Source: Streptomyces omiyaensis
Lineage (GTDB): Bacteria > Actinomycetota > Actinomycetes > Streptomycetales > Streptomycetaceae
Reading direction: 5' to 3'
NCBI RefSeq assembly: GCF_014650895.1
Contig: NZ_BMVV01000003.1
Location: 372,001 to 436,000, forward strand
DNA: 64,000 nucleotides
Within the stretch, counting starts at the first letter, position 1, and every line of letters begins with the position of its first letter. The translations under genes were made by a program, and so were the position numbers. The notes below the pieces were generated by a model. The model ran no database searches, was not told the origin of the DNA, and saw only the letters and a program-made list of their open reading frames with translations. Positions 44,595 to 53,825 of this stretch are shown here, in pieces.

Positions 44595-44804
44595 TCAGAA
44601 GGTCTGCAGGGTCACCAGCGTGATCCGCAGCTCCGCGCCCGAGGTGCCCGGAGCCGCCTCGATCCGCACCCGCTGCCCCGGCCGCAGCAGCCGCAGCCCG
44701 CCCGCGTCGAAGGCCTCCGCCCCGAACCCCACCGGGGTGCCGTCGTCGAGCAGCACGCTGCCGCTGCGGGTCTCGGGGTCGTACGTGTACGCGGTCGCCT
44801 GCAT
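44595..44804 (-). CDS. Small cold-shock-domain-like protein (69 residues)
   Basis: The protein begins MQATAYTYDPETRSGSVLLD and reads as a single OB-type barrel (DDGTPVGFGAEAFDAGGLRL, then RPGQRVRIEA), comparable to cold-shock domains but without the usual RNP1 aromatic motif (no KGFGFI). Nucleic acid binding is possible, not shown. It lies 10 bp after cofC on the same strand, so it is probably co-transcribed. Confidence 0.8.
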   Translation of the reverse strand: MQATAYTYDPETRSGSVLLDDGTPVGFGAEAFDAGGLRLLRPGQRVRIEAAPGTSGAELRITLVTLQTF

Positions 44805-44814
44805 GGACCGCAGC

Positions 44815-45462
44815 CTATCCGGCCGGCGCCGGCCGCCGGGCGGCCGTCCGCGGGCCGAGCCCCAGCGCCCCCGCCTCCTCCAGGTCCTCGCCGGTGTCCA
44901 CGTCCCGGCGCACCGAATCCACCCCGGCCAGCCGGATTTCCACCGCCCCCGACGACAAATGCCGGAGCCGCGACGGACCCCCGAAAGCCGGTTCCAATTC
45001 CACGCCCGGCGCCGCCGAGAGGAATGTCGTACCTATTTCGGAGGCATCCGCGAGAAATGCCCTCGGGAATTGCCGGGCCGCGGACAGGACCCGCGCCAGC
45101 TCCACCGGGCGCAGCGCCGGGAGATCCGCGTTCAGCGCCGCCACGCGCGCGTGCGGCCGCCGTCTCCGCACCGCCCGCGCCCCGTGCGCGAGCGCCGCGT
45201 TCAGCCCCGCCGCCGGCGCGTCCGGCACGATCCGGGCCCCCAGCGCGCCCAGCGCCCGGGCCGCCAGGGAATCGTCCGTGACCACCACCACGTCCCGTAC
45301 CTCCGGACAGTCCAGCGCCGCCGCCACCGTGTCCTCGGCGAAGGCCAGGGCCAGCCGGGGCCGCAGCAGCTCCCCCGTGGCGGGGGCCAGCCGGCTCTTC
45401 GCCAGGGCCAGGGGCTTCAGGGGTACGACCAGGGTCCAGCCGTCGTCCGCATCCGTGTTCAT
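44815..45462 (-). CDS. cofC: Phospholactate/PEP guanylyltransferase of F420 synthesis
   Basis: Activates 2-phospholactate or phosphoenolpyruvate with GTP, an early step in coenzyme F420 synthesis (CofC/FbiD). The 215-residue protein has the nucleotidyltransferase core: VVPLKPLALAKSRLAP near residue 12, VVVVTDDSLAARALGALGA, GLNAALAHGA and ALNADLPALRP. ATG at 45462. No other F420 genes are in the window. It is divergent from the acyltransferase operon. Confidence 0.9.
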   Translation of the reverse strand: MNTDADDGWTLVVPLKPLALAKSRLAPATGELLRPRLALAFAEDTVAAALDCPEVRDVVVVTDDSLAARALGALGARIVPDAPAAGLNAALAHGARAVRRRRPHARVAALNADLPALRPVELARVLSAARQFPRAFLADASEIGTTFLSAAPGVELEPAFGGPSRLRHLSSGAVEIRLAGVDSVRRDVDTGEDLEEAGALGLGPRTAARRPAPAG

Positions 45463-45682
45463 CGCCGCCCATTCTGTCCCGCCCCGGCGGTACGGCCCCG
45501 GCCCCGGGGCGTACGGTGTCCTCGACAGAGCTGGAGCACGGGGCGACACTTGACCCCCTGCCGACGGGAACCGGCGAGGCCGGACGAGGCCCGGAGGCGC
45601 GGACCGGGCAGGCCCGGCCCGGTCCAGCAGGACGCAGCAGGACTCAGCAGGACCCATGAGGACACGGAGAAAGGTGCCCCGA

Positions 45683-46435
45683 GTGCCCCGCCGCAGAATC
45701 GGCTTCTGGTACCGCCTCGCGGCGGTCATCGCCAAACCCCCCCTGGTGGTTCTGTTCAAGCGGGACTGGCGCGGCACGGAGCACATCCCGGCCGAGGGCG
45801 GCTTCATCACGGCGGTCAACCACAACTCCTACCTGGACCCGCTCTCCTACGCGCACTACCAGTACAACACCGGCCGGGTGCCCCGGTTCCTGGCCAAGGC
45901 CGGCCTCTTCAAGGCCGGATTCGTCGGCACCATGCTGACCAACACCGGCCAGATCCCCGTCTACCGCGAGACCGCGAACGCCCTGGACGCCTTCCGCGCC
46001 GCCGTGGACGCCATCGAGCGGGGCGAGTGCGTCGCCTTCTACCCCGAGGGCACCCTCACCCGCGACCCCGACATGTGGCCCATGCCCGGCAAGACCGGCG
46101 CCGCCCGCGTGGCCCTGCTCACCAAGGCCCCGGTCATCCCGGTGGCCCAGTGGGGGGCCAACCTCGCGATGCCGCCGTACGCCAAGACGGACAAGTTCCG
46201 GCTCTTCCCGCGCAAGACGCTCGTCGTGCAGGCCGGACCGCCCGTCGACCTCTCCCGCTTCGACGGCCTGGAGCCCACCCCCGAGGTGCTGCGCGAGGCC
46301 ACCGAGACGATCATGGCCGCCATCACCGCCCTCCTGGAGGAGGTCCGCGGCGAGAAGGCCCCCGCGGAGCCGTACGACCCGCGCCGCGCCCGCCAGGAGC
46401 AGCGCCGCAAGGCCGCCGAGGGAGGCACCAAGTGA
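45683..46435 (+). CDS. 1-acyl-glycerol-3-phosphate acyltransferase (PlsC family)
   Basis: Adds the second acyl chain to lysophosphatidic acid at the membrane. The 250-residue protein has the HX4D motif in VNHNSYLDPLSY near residue 40 and the FYPEGTLTRD box. A basic tail follows residue about 230. The GTG at 45683 has GGAGAAAGG nine bases upstream; an in-frame ATG at 45656 is the alternative start. It overlaps gpsA by 4 bp (GTGA), fitting a phospholipid operon. Confidence 0.9.
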   Translation: MPRRRIGFWYRLAAVIAKPPLVVLFKRDWRGTEHIPAEGGFITAVNHNSYLDPLSYAHYQYNTGRVPRFLAKAGLFKAGFVGTMLTNTGQIPVYRETANALDAFRAAVDAIERGECVAFYPEGTLTRDPDMWPMPGKTGAARVALLTKAPVIPVAQWGANLAMPPYAKTDKFRLFPRKTLVVQAGPPVDLSRFDGLEPTPEVLREATETIMAAITALLEEVRGEKAPAEPYDPRRARQEQRRKAAEGGTK

Positions 46436-47433
46436 CCAAGGCCGCCGTCTTCGGCAACGGGTCCTGGGGCACCGCCTTCGCCATGGTGATGGCCGACGCG
46501 GGCTGCGAGGTGAGCCTCTGGGGCCGCCGCCCCGCGCTCGCCGACACCATCAACGCCACCCGCACCAACCCCGACTACCTGCCCGGCGTCGAACTCCCCC
46601 GGGGCATCACGGCCACCGCCGACGCGGCCGAGGCCGCCGCGGGCGCCGACTTCGCCGTCCTCGTCGTCCCCTCCCAGACGCTGCGCGAGAACCTCGCGGC
46701 CTGGGCTCCCGCGCTCGGCCCCGAGACCGTCCTCGTCTCCCTGATGAAGGGCATCGAGCTCGGCACCGCCAAGCGGATGAGCGAGGTCATCGGAGAGGTC
46801 GCCGGCGTCCCCGCCGAGCGGGTCGCCGTCCTCACCGGCCCCAACCTGGCCCGTGAGATCGCCGCCCGGCAGCCCGCCGCCGCCGTCGCCGCCTGCGTCG
46901 ACGAGTCGGTCGCGCAGCGACTCCAGGCCGCCTGCATGACCCCGTACTTCCGCCCTTACACCAACACCGACGTCGTCGGCTGCGAACTCGGCGGCGCGGT
47001 CAAGAACGTCATCGGCCTCGCCGTCGGCATCGCCAACGGCATGGGCCTCGGGGACAACTCCAAGGCCACGCTGATCACCCGCGGCCTCGCCGAGACCACC
47101 CGACTCGGCCTCGCCATGGGCGCCGACCCGCTCACCTTCTCCGGCCTCGCGGGCCTCGGCGACCTCGTCGCCACCTGCTCCTCGCCGCTCTCCCGGAACA
47201 ACACCTTCGGCACCAACCTGGGCCGCGGGATGACCCTCCAGGAGGCCGTCGCGGCCACCAAGCAGACCGCGGAGGGCGTCAAGTCCTGCGAGTCGGTGCT
47301 CGATCTGGGCCGCCGGCACGGCGTCGACATGCCCATCACCGAGACGGTCGTCTCGATCGTCCACGACGGCAAGCCGCCCACGGTCGCGCTCAAGGAACTG
47401 ATGTCGCGCAGCGCCAAGCCCGAGCGCCGCTGA
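46432..47433 (+). CDS. gpsA: Glycerol-3-phosphate dehydrogenase [NAD(P)+]
   Basis: Reduces dihydroxyacetone phosphate to sn-glycerol 3-phosphate for phospholipids. The 333-residue protein has the dinucleotide site VFGNGSWGTAFAMV, KGIELGTAKRMSEV, the catalytic Lys in ELGGAVKNVIGLAVGI and GLAGLGDLVATC. GTG start overlaps the acyltransferase stop. Confidence 0.97.
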   Translation: MTKAAVFGNGSWGTAFAMVMADAGCEVSLWGRRPALADTINATRTNPDYLPGVELPRGITATADAAEAAAGADFAVLVVPSQTLRENLAAWAPALGPETVLVSLMKGIELGTAKRMSEVIGEVAGVPAERVAVLTGPNLAREIAARQPAAAVAACVDESVAQRLQAACMTPYFRPYTNTDVVGCELGGAVKNVIGLAVGIANGMGLGDNSKATLITRGLAETTRLGLAMGADPLTFSGLAGLGDLVATCSSPLSRNNTFGTNLGRGMTLQEAVAATKQTAEGVKSCESVLDLGRRHGVDMPITETVVSIVHDGKPPTVALKELMSRSAKPERR

Positions 47434-47501
47434 GCCGGACGCGGGAGCCCGTCAGCGGGGCGCTCAGGAGTTCGGACACCGCAAGGTACGCTCATCGTGA
47501 T

Positions 47502-48641
47502 ATGAGCGAGAACACCCAGAGCCCCCGCAAGCCGCGCGTGGCCGTCGTCTTCGGCGGACGCAGCTCGGAGCACGCCATCTCCGTCGTCACCGCCGGCGCC
47601 GTCCTCAAGGCGATCGACCGGACCAAGTACGACGTGCTTCCCATCGGCATCACCCGGGAGGGGCGCTGGGCGCTGACCGCCGACGCCCCCGAGCGGATGG
47701 CGATCGCCGAGCGCACCCTGCCGGACGTCGACCGGCTCGCCGAGTCGGCGACCGGCGGCGTGGTCCTCCCGGTCGACCCGGCCGACCGCGAGGTCGTCCT
47801 CCACGAGCCCGGCAGCCTGCCGCGGGCCCTCGGCCAGGTCGACGTCGTCTTCCCCATGCTCCACGGCCCCTACGGCGAGGACGGCACCCTCCAGGGCCTC
47901 CTGGAACTCTCCGGCATCCCGTACGTCGGCGCCGGCGTCCTCGCCTCCGCCGTCGGCCAGGACAAGGAGTACATGAAGCGGGTCTTCGTCTCCTACGGCC
48001 TGCCCGTCGGCCCGTACGAGGTGATCCGGCCGCGCGAGTGGGACCGCAACCCGGCCGAGGCCCGCAAGAAGATCGTCGAGTTCGCCGCCGACCACGGCTG
48101 GCCGCTCTTCGTGAAGCCCGCCCGCGGCGGCTCCTCCGTCGGCATCACCAAGGTCGACGACCTCTCCGGCCTCGACGAGGCCGTCGAGGAGGCCCGCCGC
48201 TACGACCCGAAGATCATCGTGGAGGCGCTGGTGCGCGGCCGCGAGATCGAGTGCGGCGTCCTGGAGTTCGAGGACGGCCCGCGCGCCAGCGTGCCCGCCG
48301 AGATCCCCCCGGTCACCGACCACGACTTCTACGACTTCGAGGCCAAGTACATCGACTCGGCCTCCGGTCTGGTGCCCGCCCCGATCGGCGACGAGGCCAC
48401 CGCCGAGGTCCAGCGCCTCGCCGTCGCCGCCTACGAGGCCGTCTCCTGCGAGGGCCTGGTCCGCGCCGACTTCTTCCTCACCGAGGACGGCGACTTCGTC
48501 ATCAACGAGATCAACACCATGCCCGGCTTCACCCCGATCTCCATGTACCCGCGCATGTGGCAGGAGAGCGGCGTGAGCTACCCCGAGCTCGTCGACCGGC
48601 TGATCCAGGCCGCCCTGACCCGCTCCACGGGCCTGCGCTAG
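47502..48641 (+). CDS. ddl: D-alanine--D-alanine ligase
   Basis: ATP-grasp enzyme making D-Ala-D-Ala for peptidoglycan. The 379-residue protein has VVFGGRSSEHAISV at the N-terminus, HGPYGEDGTLQGLLEL, KPARGGSSVGITKV and NEINTMPGFTPISMYP. Tyr283 in FEAKYI is the position that is Phe in natural D-Ala-D-lactate ligases, so the dipeptide product is expected. It follows gpsA by 68 bp. Confidence 0.96.
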   Translation: MSENTQSPRKPRVAVVFGGRSSEHAISVVTAGAVLKAIDRTKYDVLPIGITREGRWALTADAPERMAIAERTLPDVDRLAESATGGVVLPVDPADREVVLHEPGSLPRALGQVDVVFPMLHGPYGEDGTLQGLLELSGIPYVGAGVLASAVGQDKEYMKRVFVSYGLPVGPYEVIRPREWDRNPAEARKKIVEFAADHGWPLFVKPARGGSSVGITKVDDLSGLDEAVEEARRYDPKIIVEALVRGREIECGVLEFEDGPRASVPAEIPPVTDHDFYDFEAKYIDSASGLVPAPIGDEATAEVQRLAVAAYEAVSCEGLVRADFFLTEDGDFVINEINTMPGFTPISMYPRMWQESGVSYPELVDRLIQAALTRSTGLR

Positions 48642-48655
48642 CCGGCGCCCGCGGC

Positions 48656-48680
48656 CCCGTCCCCGGGACCCGGGGACGGG
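48656..48680. terminator. Terminator between ddl and the DUF3515 gene
   Basis: A perfect 12-bp palindrome CCCGTCCCCGGG / CCCGGGGACGGG around one base, followed by further GGGCCC/GGCGGG repeats to 48715. It sits between convergent genes and could serve both. Confidence 0.75.
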
Positions 48681-48715
48681 ACGCCGGCGGGCCCGCCGGG
48701 CCCGGCGGGCCCGGC

Positions 48716-49204
48716 CTAACGGCACTCGGGCTCCAGGGCGCAGGGCACCGCGCGCGCCACCGGGGCGGCCAGGTCCACCAGCGGCCCGATGTCGTGCGCG
48801 TACCGCTCGCCCAGCGCCACCTCGACGTACGTCTCGCGGTAGACCGAGGTGAAACGCGGCCCGCTGGCGGCCCCGGACGGCTCCACCATCCAGCGCACGC
48901 CCTCGGCGGAGACGGCCTGCGCCTGCGGATCGCTCATCTTTTCGGGCCGGGGGACCCCGCAGCGCAGTACGATCGCTCCGTCACCCCACCCGGCGGTCAG
49001 CTCGGAGTCGGGCGACGGATCGCTCCGCTCCTGCCCCGCCACGGCGTCCGGGAGCTCCTTCGCCAGCGCACGGCAGAGCGCCGCCTCCGCCGCGGGCGGA
49101 GTCGGCACCGGCACCGACGCCTGGGCGGCGGAGCAGCCGGTGACGGCCAGCAGCAGGACGGCGGCTGAGACGGGCAGGCCGAGGGGCCGGTGGGAAGACG
49201 TCAC
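48716..49204 (-). CDS. DUF3515-type lipoprotein
   Basis: The 162-residue protein has a lipoprotein signal (LAVTGC lipobox, Cys24) and a secreted domain with paired cysteines (ALCRAL, VLRCGVP, VPCALEPEC). It fits the actinobacterial DUF3515 family, of unknown function, which is often found between ddl and thiL. ATG at 49204. Confidence 0.88.
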   Translation of the reverse strand: MTSSHRPLGLPVSAAVLLLAVTGCSAAQASVPVPTPPAAEAALCRALAKELPDAVAGQERSDPSPDSELTAGWGDGAIVLRCGVPRPEKMSDPQAQAVSAEGVRWMVEPSGAASGPRFTSVYRETYVEVALGERYAHDIGPLVDLAAPVARAVPCALEPECR

Positions 49205-49224
49205 CGGCCAAGGGTAGACGGGGG

Positions 49225-49458
49225 CTACAGATGGACGACCGGGCAGGTCAGGGTGCGGGTGATGCCGTCCACCTGCTGGACCTTGGCGACCACCATGCGG
49301 CCGAGCTCGTCGACCGTGTCGGCCTGGGCCCGCACGATCACGTCGTACGGTCCGGTCACGTCCTCGGCCTGGATCACCCCCGGGATCTTGGAGATGGTGT
49401 CGGCGACGGTCGACGCCTTACCCACCTCGGTCTGAATCAGGATGTACGCCTGTACCAC
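49225..49458 (-). CDS. Stand-alone Lrp/AsnC ligand-binding (RAM) domain protein
   Basis: The 77-residue protein begins VVQAYILIQTEVGKASTVAD and is only the RAM domain of Lrp/AsnC regulators, with no DNA-binding part. Such proteins form rings that bind amino acids and may modulate full-length Lrp proteins. The GTG at 49458 has GGAGG upstream on its strand, which rules for it over the longer frame starting at 49530. It lies just upstream of the lipoprotein gene on the same strand. Confidence 0.92.
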   Translation of the reverse strand: MVQAYILIQTEVGKASTVADTISKIPGVIQAEDVTGPYDVIVRAQADTVDELGRMVVAKVQQVDGITRTLTCPVVHL

Positions 49459-49581
49459 GGAACCTCCAGGGCGGCCACGAGGATCTTGTGGGAGAAAGAG
49501 ACGCCACGGTACCGCGTCGCCGGAAGCCACGGGGAGACCCGCGCCTTCCGGAGCGCCCGGGGTGTGGCGTACACAGGACGG

Positions 49582-49598
49582 AAGTTGACGGTCAACTT
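49582..49598. promoter_or_regulatory. Perfect 17-bp palindrome between the RAM gene and thiL
   Basis: AAGTTGACGGTCAACTT has 8-bp arms around a single G. It contains TTGAC on both strands, so it may overlap divergent -35 elements and be a regulator site. It lies about 94 bp before thiL and 124 bp before the RAM gene. Confidence 0.5.
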
Positions 49599-49691
49599 GA
49601 CGGTACCCAGCACGGTGACGGCCCGCGACCCGCGGCGGGAGCGGACGCTCCGACGCCCACCGGCCGGCACGACGACACGAGGTGAGACGCG

Positions 49692-50650
49692 GTGAAGGGC
49701 ACAGTCGGAGAACTGGGAGAGTTCGGGCTCATCAGGGAGCTCACGTCCCGGCTCACCTCCACCCCGGCGGTACGGATCGGGCCCGGCGACGACGCCGCCG
49801 TGGTCTCCGCCCCGGACCGGCGCGTGGTGGCCAGCACGGACATCCTGCTCGAAGGACGGCACTTCCGCCGCGACTGGTCGACGGCCTACGACGTCGGCCG
49901 CAAGGCCGCGGCCCAGAACCTCGCCGACATCGCCGCCATGGGCGCGGTCCCCACCGCGCTCCTCCTCGGCCTCGTCGTCCCCGCCGAACTCCCCGTCACC
50001 TGGCCCACCGAATTGATGGACGGCCTGCGCGATGAATGTCAGGTCGCGGGCGCGGCGGTGGTCGGCGGCGACGTCGTCCGCGGCGACACGATCATGGTCT
50101 CCATCACCGCCCTCGGCGACCTCCGCAACCACGACCCGGTCACCCGCGGCGGCGCCGAACCCGGCGACGTCGTCGCCTACACCGGCTGGCTCGGCTGGTC
50201 CGCCGCCGGCTACGCGGTCCTCTCCCGCGGCTTCCGCTCCCCGCGCGCCTTCGTCGAGGCCCACCGCCGCCCCGAACCCCCCTACCACGCCGGACCCGCC
50301 GCCGCCGGGCTCGGAGCCACCGCCATGTGCGACGTCAGCGACGGCCTGATCGCCGACCTCGGGCACATCGCCGAGGCCAGCAACGTCCGGATCGACCTGC
50401 GCTCCGGACTCATCGACATCCCCAGCCAGATGCACGACATCGGCCAGGCCGTCGGCGTCGACCCGCTCCAGTGGGTGCTCACCGGGGGAGAGGACCACGC
50501 CATCGTGGCCACCTTCCCGCCCGACGTGAAGCTCCCCGCCCGCTGGAAGGTCATCGGCGAGGTCATCGCCCCCTCCGCGCTGCCCCAGGTGACCGTCGAC
50601 GGCGCCCCCTGGCACAGCGCCGGCGGCTGGGACCACTTCGGGGAGACCGA

Positions 50651-50654
<4 letters not shown>
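49692..50654 (+). CDS. thiL: Thiamine-monophosphate kinase
   Basis: Phosphorylates thiamine monophosphate to the diphosphate cofactor. The 320-residue protein has the start [16 protein letters not shown], the Mg/ATP site [24 protein letters not shown] and [18 protein letters not shown] start after GGTGAGAC. It overlaps thiD by 4 bp. I looked for a TPP riboswitch upstream and found none. Confidence 0.95.
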
Positions 50655-51457
<803 letters not shown>

Positions 51458-51459
51458 CA

Positions 51460-51508
51460 CGGCGAAGGGCGGGGTCCGGCCCCCGAGGCCGGACCCCGCC
51501 CTTCGCCG
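51460..51508 (+). terminator. Terminator after thiD
   Basis: A perfect 22-bp stem (51460-51481, 51487-51508) with a 5-base loop, CCCGA. There is no T-run. Confidence 0.85.
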
Positions 51509-51553
51509 ATGCGGGCGAGGCGGGTCGTGCCCGCCCGTCACCAGGGCAAGGCA

Positions 51554-51585
51554 AAAGGCCGGACCACCGAGGTGGACCGGCCTTT
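51554..51585 (-). terminator. Terminator of rpmB
   Basis: AAAGGCCGG-A-CCACC with GGTGG-A-CCGGCCTTT (one A-A mismatch). On the minus strand the 3' arm ends in CCTTTTGCC. It lies 45 bp after the rpmB stop. Confidence 0.85.
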
Positions 51586-51629
51586 CAAGGCAACCGCAGG
51601 GGCTGCGCTACGACACGGAAACGTCGCGA

Positions 51630-51815
51630 TTAGCGCGAGACCTTGCCGGCCTTGATGCACGAGGTGCAGACGTTGAGCCGCTTCGGCGTCCGACCGACCA
51701 CGGCACGCACACGCTGGATGTTCGGGTTCCAGCGACGAGACGTACGGCGGTGCGAGTGCGAAATGTTGTTGCCGAAGCCCGGCCCCTTGCCGCAGACGTC
51801 GCAGTTGGCAGCCAC
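51630..51815 (-). CDS. rpmB: 50S ribosomal protein L28
   Basis: The 61-residue protein begins [20 protein letters not shown] and ends [14 protein letters not shown]. Four cysteines (CDVC and CTSC) form the zinc-binding version of L28; many streptomycetes also have a zinc-free copy elsewhere. It is monocistronic, with a structured leader and its own terminator. Confidence 0.97.
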   Translation of the reverse strand: MAANCDVCGKGPGFGNNISHSHRRTSRRWNPNIQRVRAVVGRTPKRLNVCTSCIKAGKVSR

Positions 51816-51830
51816 GGGTCACTCCAAAGA

Positions 51831-51950
51831 CTTCAGATTTACAGTGAGATCCGGCGCACCGGAATCAGGAGTCTGAAGTGGCTTGCCGGGGATGGCCCGG
51901 CGAGTGCCGGGCAACCGAAGCAGCATACAACGACTGCTTCCGTGGAACGA
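51831..51950 (-). promoter_or_regulatory. rpmB promoter and structured leader
   Basis: TATGCT (complement of 51922-51927) with TCGTTC 17 bases upstream (complement of 51945-51950) would start a leader of about 100 nt. It folds into GCCCGGC/GCCGGGC (51895-51912) and a two-part stem: outer CTTCAGA/TCTGAAG (51831-51837, 51872-51878) with inner TCCGG/CCGGA. Ribosomal protein leaders often bind their own product. That is only suggested here. Confidence 0.5.
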
Positions 51951-52046
51951 AACTACCACGGTCCGGGCCCGTCCCGTCCCGGCCCCCGGGTCCGGGAACC
52001 CCCGGTCTACCCTGCGGTGAGCTCCACCGCCTAAGGAGGACCCCCG

Positions 52047-53756
52047 TTGTCGCGAGCCCCGCAGCCCCCCGGCCACATCGCCCGGAGTGACGAGCGCCTC
52101 GTCCTCGACGCAGGGGCGGTCCGGGAGTGGAGCGCGCGGACGGCCGAGGCCCTCGGCCGGGACCGGGCCGCGATCGACGCCATCAACGTCTTCCCGGTCG
52201 CCGACGGGGACACCGGCACCAACCTCTACCTGACCGCCGACGCCGCCCACCGGGCCGTCGAGGCCGTCTTCACCGCGCCCGGGGCCCTCGGCACCTCCGC
52301 CCCCGACACCGCCGACGCCGTCCGGGCCATGGCCCACGGCGCCCTCCTCGGCGCCCGCGGCAACTCCGGCACCATCCTGTCCCAGCTGCTCCGCGGCATG
52401 GCCGGCGTGCTCGCCGAGGGCGCCGACGGCGACCACCTCGCCCGCGCCCTCGCCACCGCCGCCGCCTCCGCCCGCGCGGCCGTCGCCCACCCCGAGGACG
52501 GCACCATCCTCACCGTCGCCGCCGCCGCGGCGGCGGACTGCGCGGCCGGCGGAGCCCTCCCGGACGTGGCCAGGAGGGCCTACGACGGGGCCAGGACCGC
52601 CCTCGCCGCCACCCCCGGCCAGCTGGCCGTGCTCGGCCGCGCCGGGGTCGTGGACGCCGGCGGGCAGGGCCTGGTGACCGTCCTCGGCGCGCTGGTCGAG
52701 ACGGTGACCGGAGAGACGCCCGAACCGCCGCCGCGGGCCCCGGCGCCGCGGCCCGCCGCCGAGCCCGGGCCCGGGGGAGCGGGGGAGCCCTGCGGCCCCG
52801 ACGGCGAAGGACCCGGCTACGAGGTCCTCTACCTCCTGGAGGCCGAGGACGCCGCCGTCGACCTGCTCAGGGCCCGGCTCGACGCCCTCGGGGACTCCCT
52901 CGTCGTCGTCGGCGGCGACGGGCTCTGGAACGTCCACGTCCACGTCGACGACGCCGGAGCCGCCGTCGAGGCCGGGATCGAGGCCGGCCGTCCCCACCGG
53001 ATCCGCATCACCCACTTCGCCGCCCCCGCGCCCGCCCCCGTCCCGGCCCCCGGGCCCGCCGCGGGAACCGCCGCCCCCGCGCGCGAGGAACGGGCCGCCC
53101 GCGCCGTCGTCGCCGTCCTCCCCGGCGAGGGCCTCGCCGGGCTCTGCGCCGAGGCCGGCGCCACCACCGTCCGGACCGGGCCCGGCGGACCGCCCGCCGG
53201 GGACGAGCTCCTCGACGCCGTCCGCCGCGCCCGCGCGCGCGAGGTGGTCCTGCTGCCCAACGACACCGAGCTGCGGACGGCCGCCGCCGGCGCCGCGGAA
53301 CGCGCCCGCGCCGAAGGCATCCGGGTCGCCCTCATCCCCACCCGGGCCGCCGTCCAGGGCATCGCCGCCCTCGCCGTCCACGAACCCGGGCGCAGCTTCG
53401 ACGAGGACGTCGTCGCCATGACCGCCGCCGCCGGCGCCACGCGCTACGCCGAACTCGCCGTCGCCGAACGCCAGTCCTTCACCAGTGCCGGCGTCTGCCA
53501 GGCCGGCGACGTCCTCGGCCTCATCGAGGGCGACGTCGCCGTCATCGGCGAGGACCTCACCGACACCGCCCGCACGGTCCTCGACCGGATGCTCCAGGCC
53601 GGCGGCGAGCTCGTCACCCTCGTCGTCGCCGACGGCACCCCGCCCGGCCTCGCCGACACCCTCGAAGCCCACGTCCGCCGCGGCTACCTGGCCGTCGACA
53701 CCGTCACGTATCACTCCGGAGAAGGCGCCCCGCCGCTCCTCATCGGCGTCGAGTAG
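52047..53756 (+). CDS. DAK2/DegV-like (fatty acid kinase FakA-type) protein
   Basis: The 569-residue protein has an N-terminal DAK2 (DhaL) ATP-binding domain (INVFPVADGDTGTNLYLTAD, then ALLGARGNSGTILSQLLRGM), a Pro/Ala-rich linker near residues 225-260, and a C-terminal FakA-like half (EVLYLLEAEDAAVDLLRARL). Relatives phosphorylate fatty acids bound to FakB/DegV proteins; no fakB is nearby. The start is TTG at 52047, with AAGGAGGA at 52033-52040. Position before recG is common to actinobacteria and firmicutes. Confidence 0.9.
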   Translation: MSRAPQPPGHIARSDERLVLDAGAVREWSARTAEALGRDRAAIDAINVFPVADGDTGTNLYLTADAAHRAVEAVFTAPGALGTSAPDTADAVRAMAHGALLGARGNSGTILSQLLRGMAGVLAEGADGDHLARALATAAASARAAVAHPEDGTILTVAAAAAADCAAGGALPDVARRAYDGARTALAATPGQLAVLGRAGVVDAGGQGLVTVLGALVETVTGETPEPPPRAPAPRPAAEPGPGGAGEPCGPDGEGPGYEVLYLLEAEDAAVDLLRARLDALGDSLVVVGGDGLWNVHVHVDDAGAAVEAGIEAGRPHRIRITHFAAPAPAPVPAPGPAAGTAAPAREERAARAVVAVLPGEGLAGLCAEAGATTVRTGPGGPPAGDELLDAVRRARAREVVLLPNDTELRTAAAGAAERARAEGIRVALIPTRAAVQGIAALAVHEPGRSFDEDVVAMTAAAGATRYAELAVAERQSFTSAGVCQAGDVLGLIEGDVAVIGEDLTDTARTVLDRMLQAGGELVTLVVADGTPPGLADTLEAHVRRGYLAVDTVTYHSGEGAPPLLIGVE

Positions 53757-53825
53757 CCGGGTCCGGGGCCCTTCCGGGCGCGTTGTCCACAGGCCTCGCC
53801 CCGGCTGTCGGCGTCGTGGTGTGCA

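Noticed and set aside
44620..47433. A 937-codon plus-strand frame ending as gpsA
   Set aside because: Only the part from 46432 is gpsA; the rest is a shadow of cofC and the acyltransferase gene.
49460..49691. TPP riboswitch upstream of thiL
   Set aside because: I could not find the CUGAGA and ACCUGA-type conserved boxes of the element in this interval.
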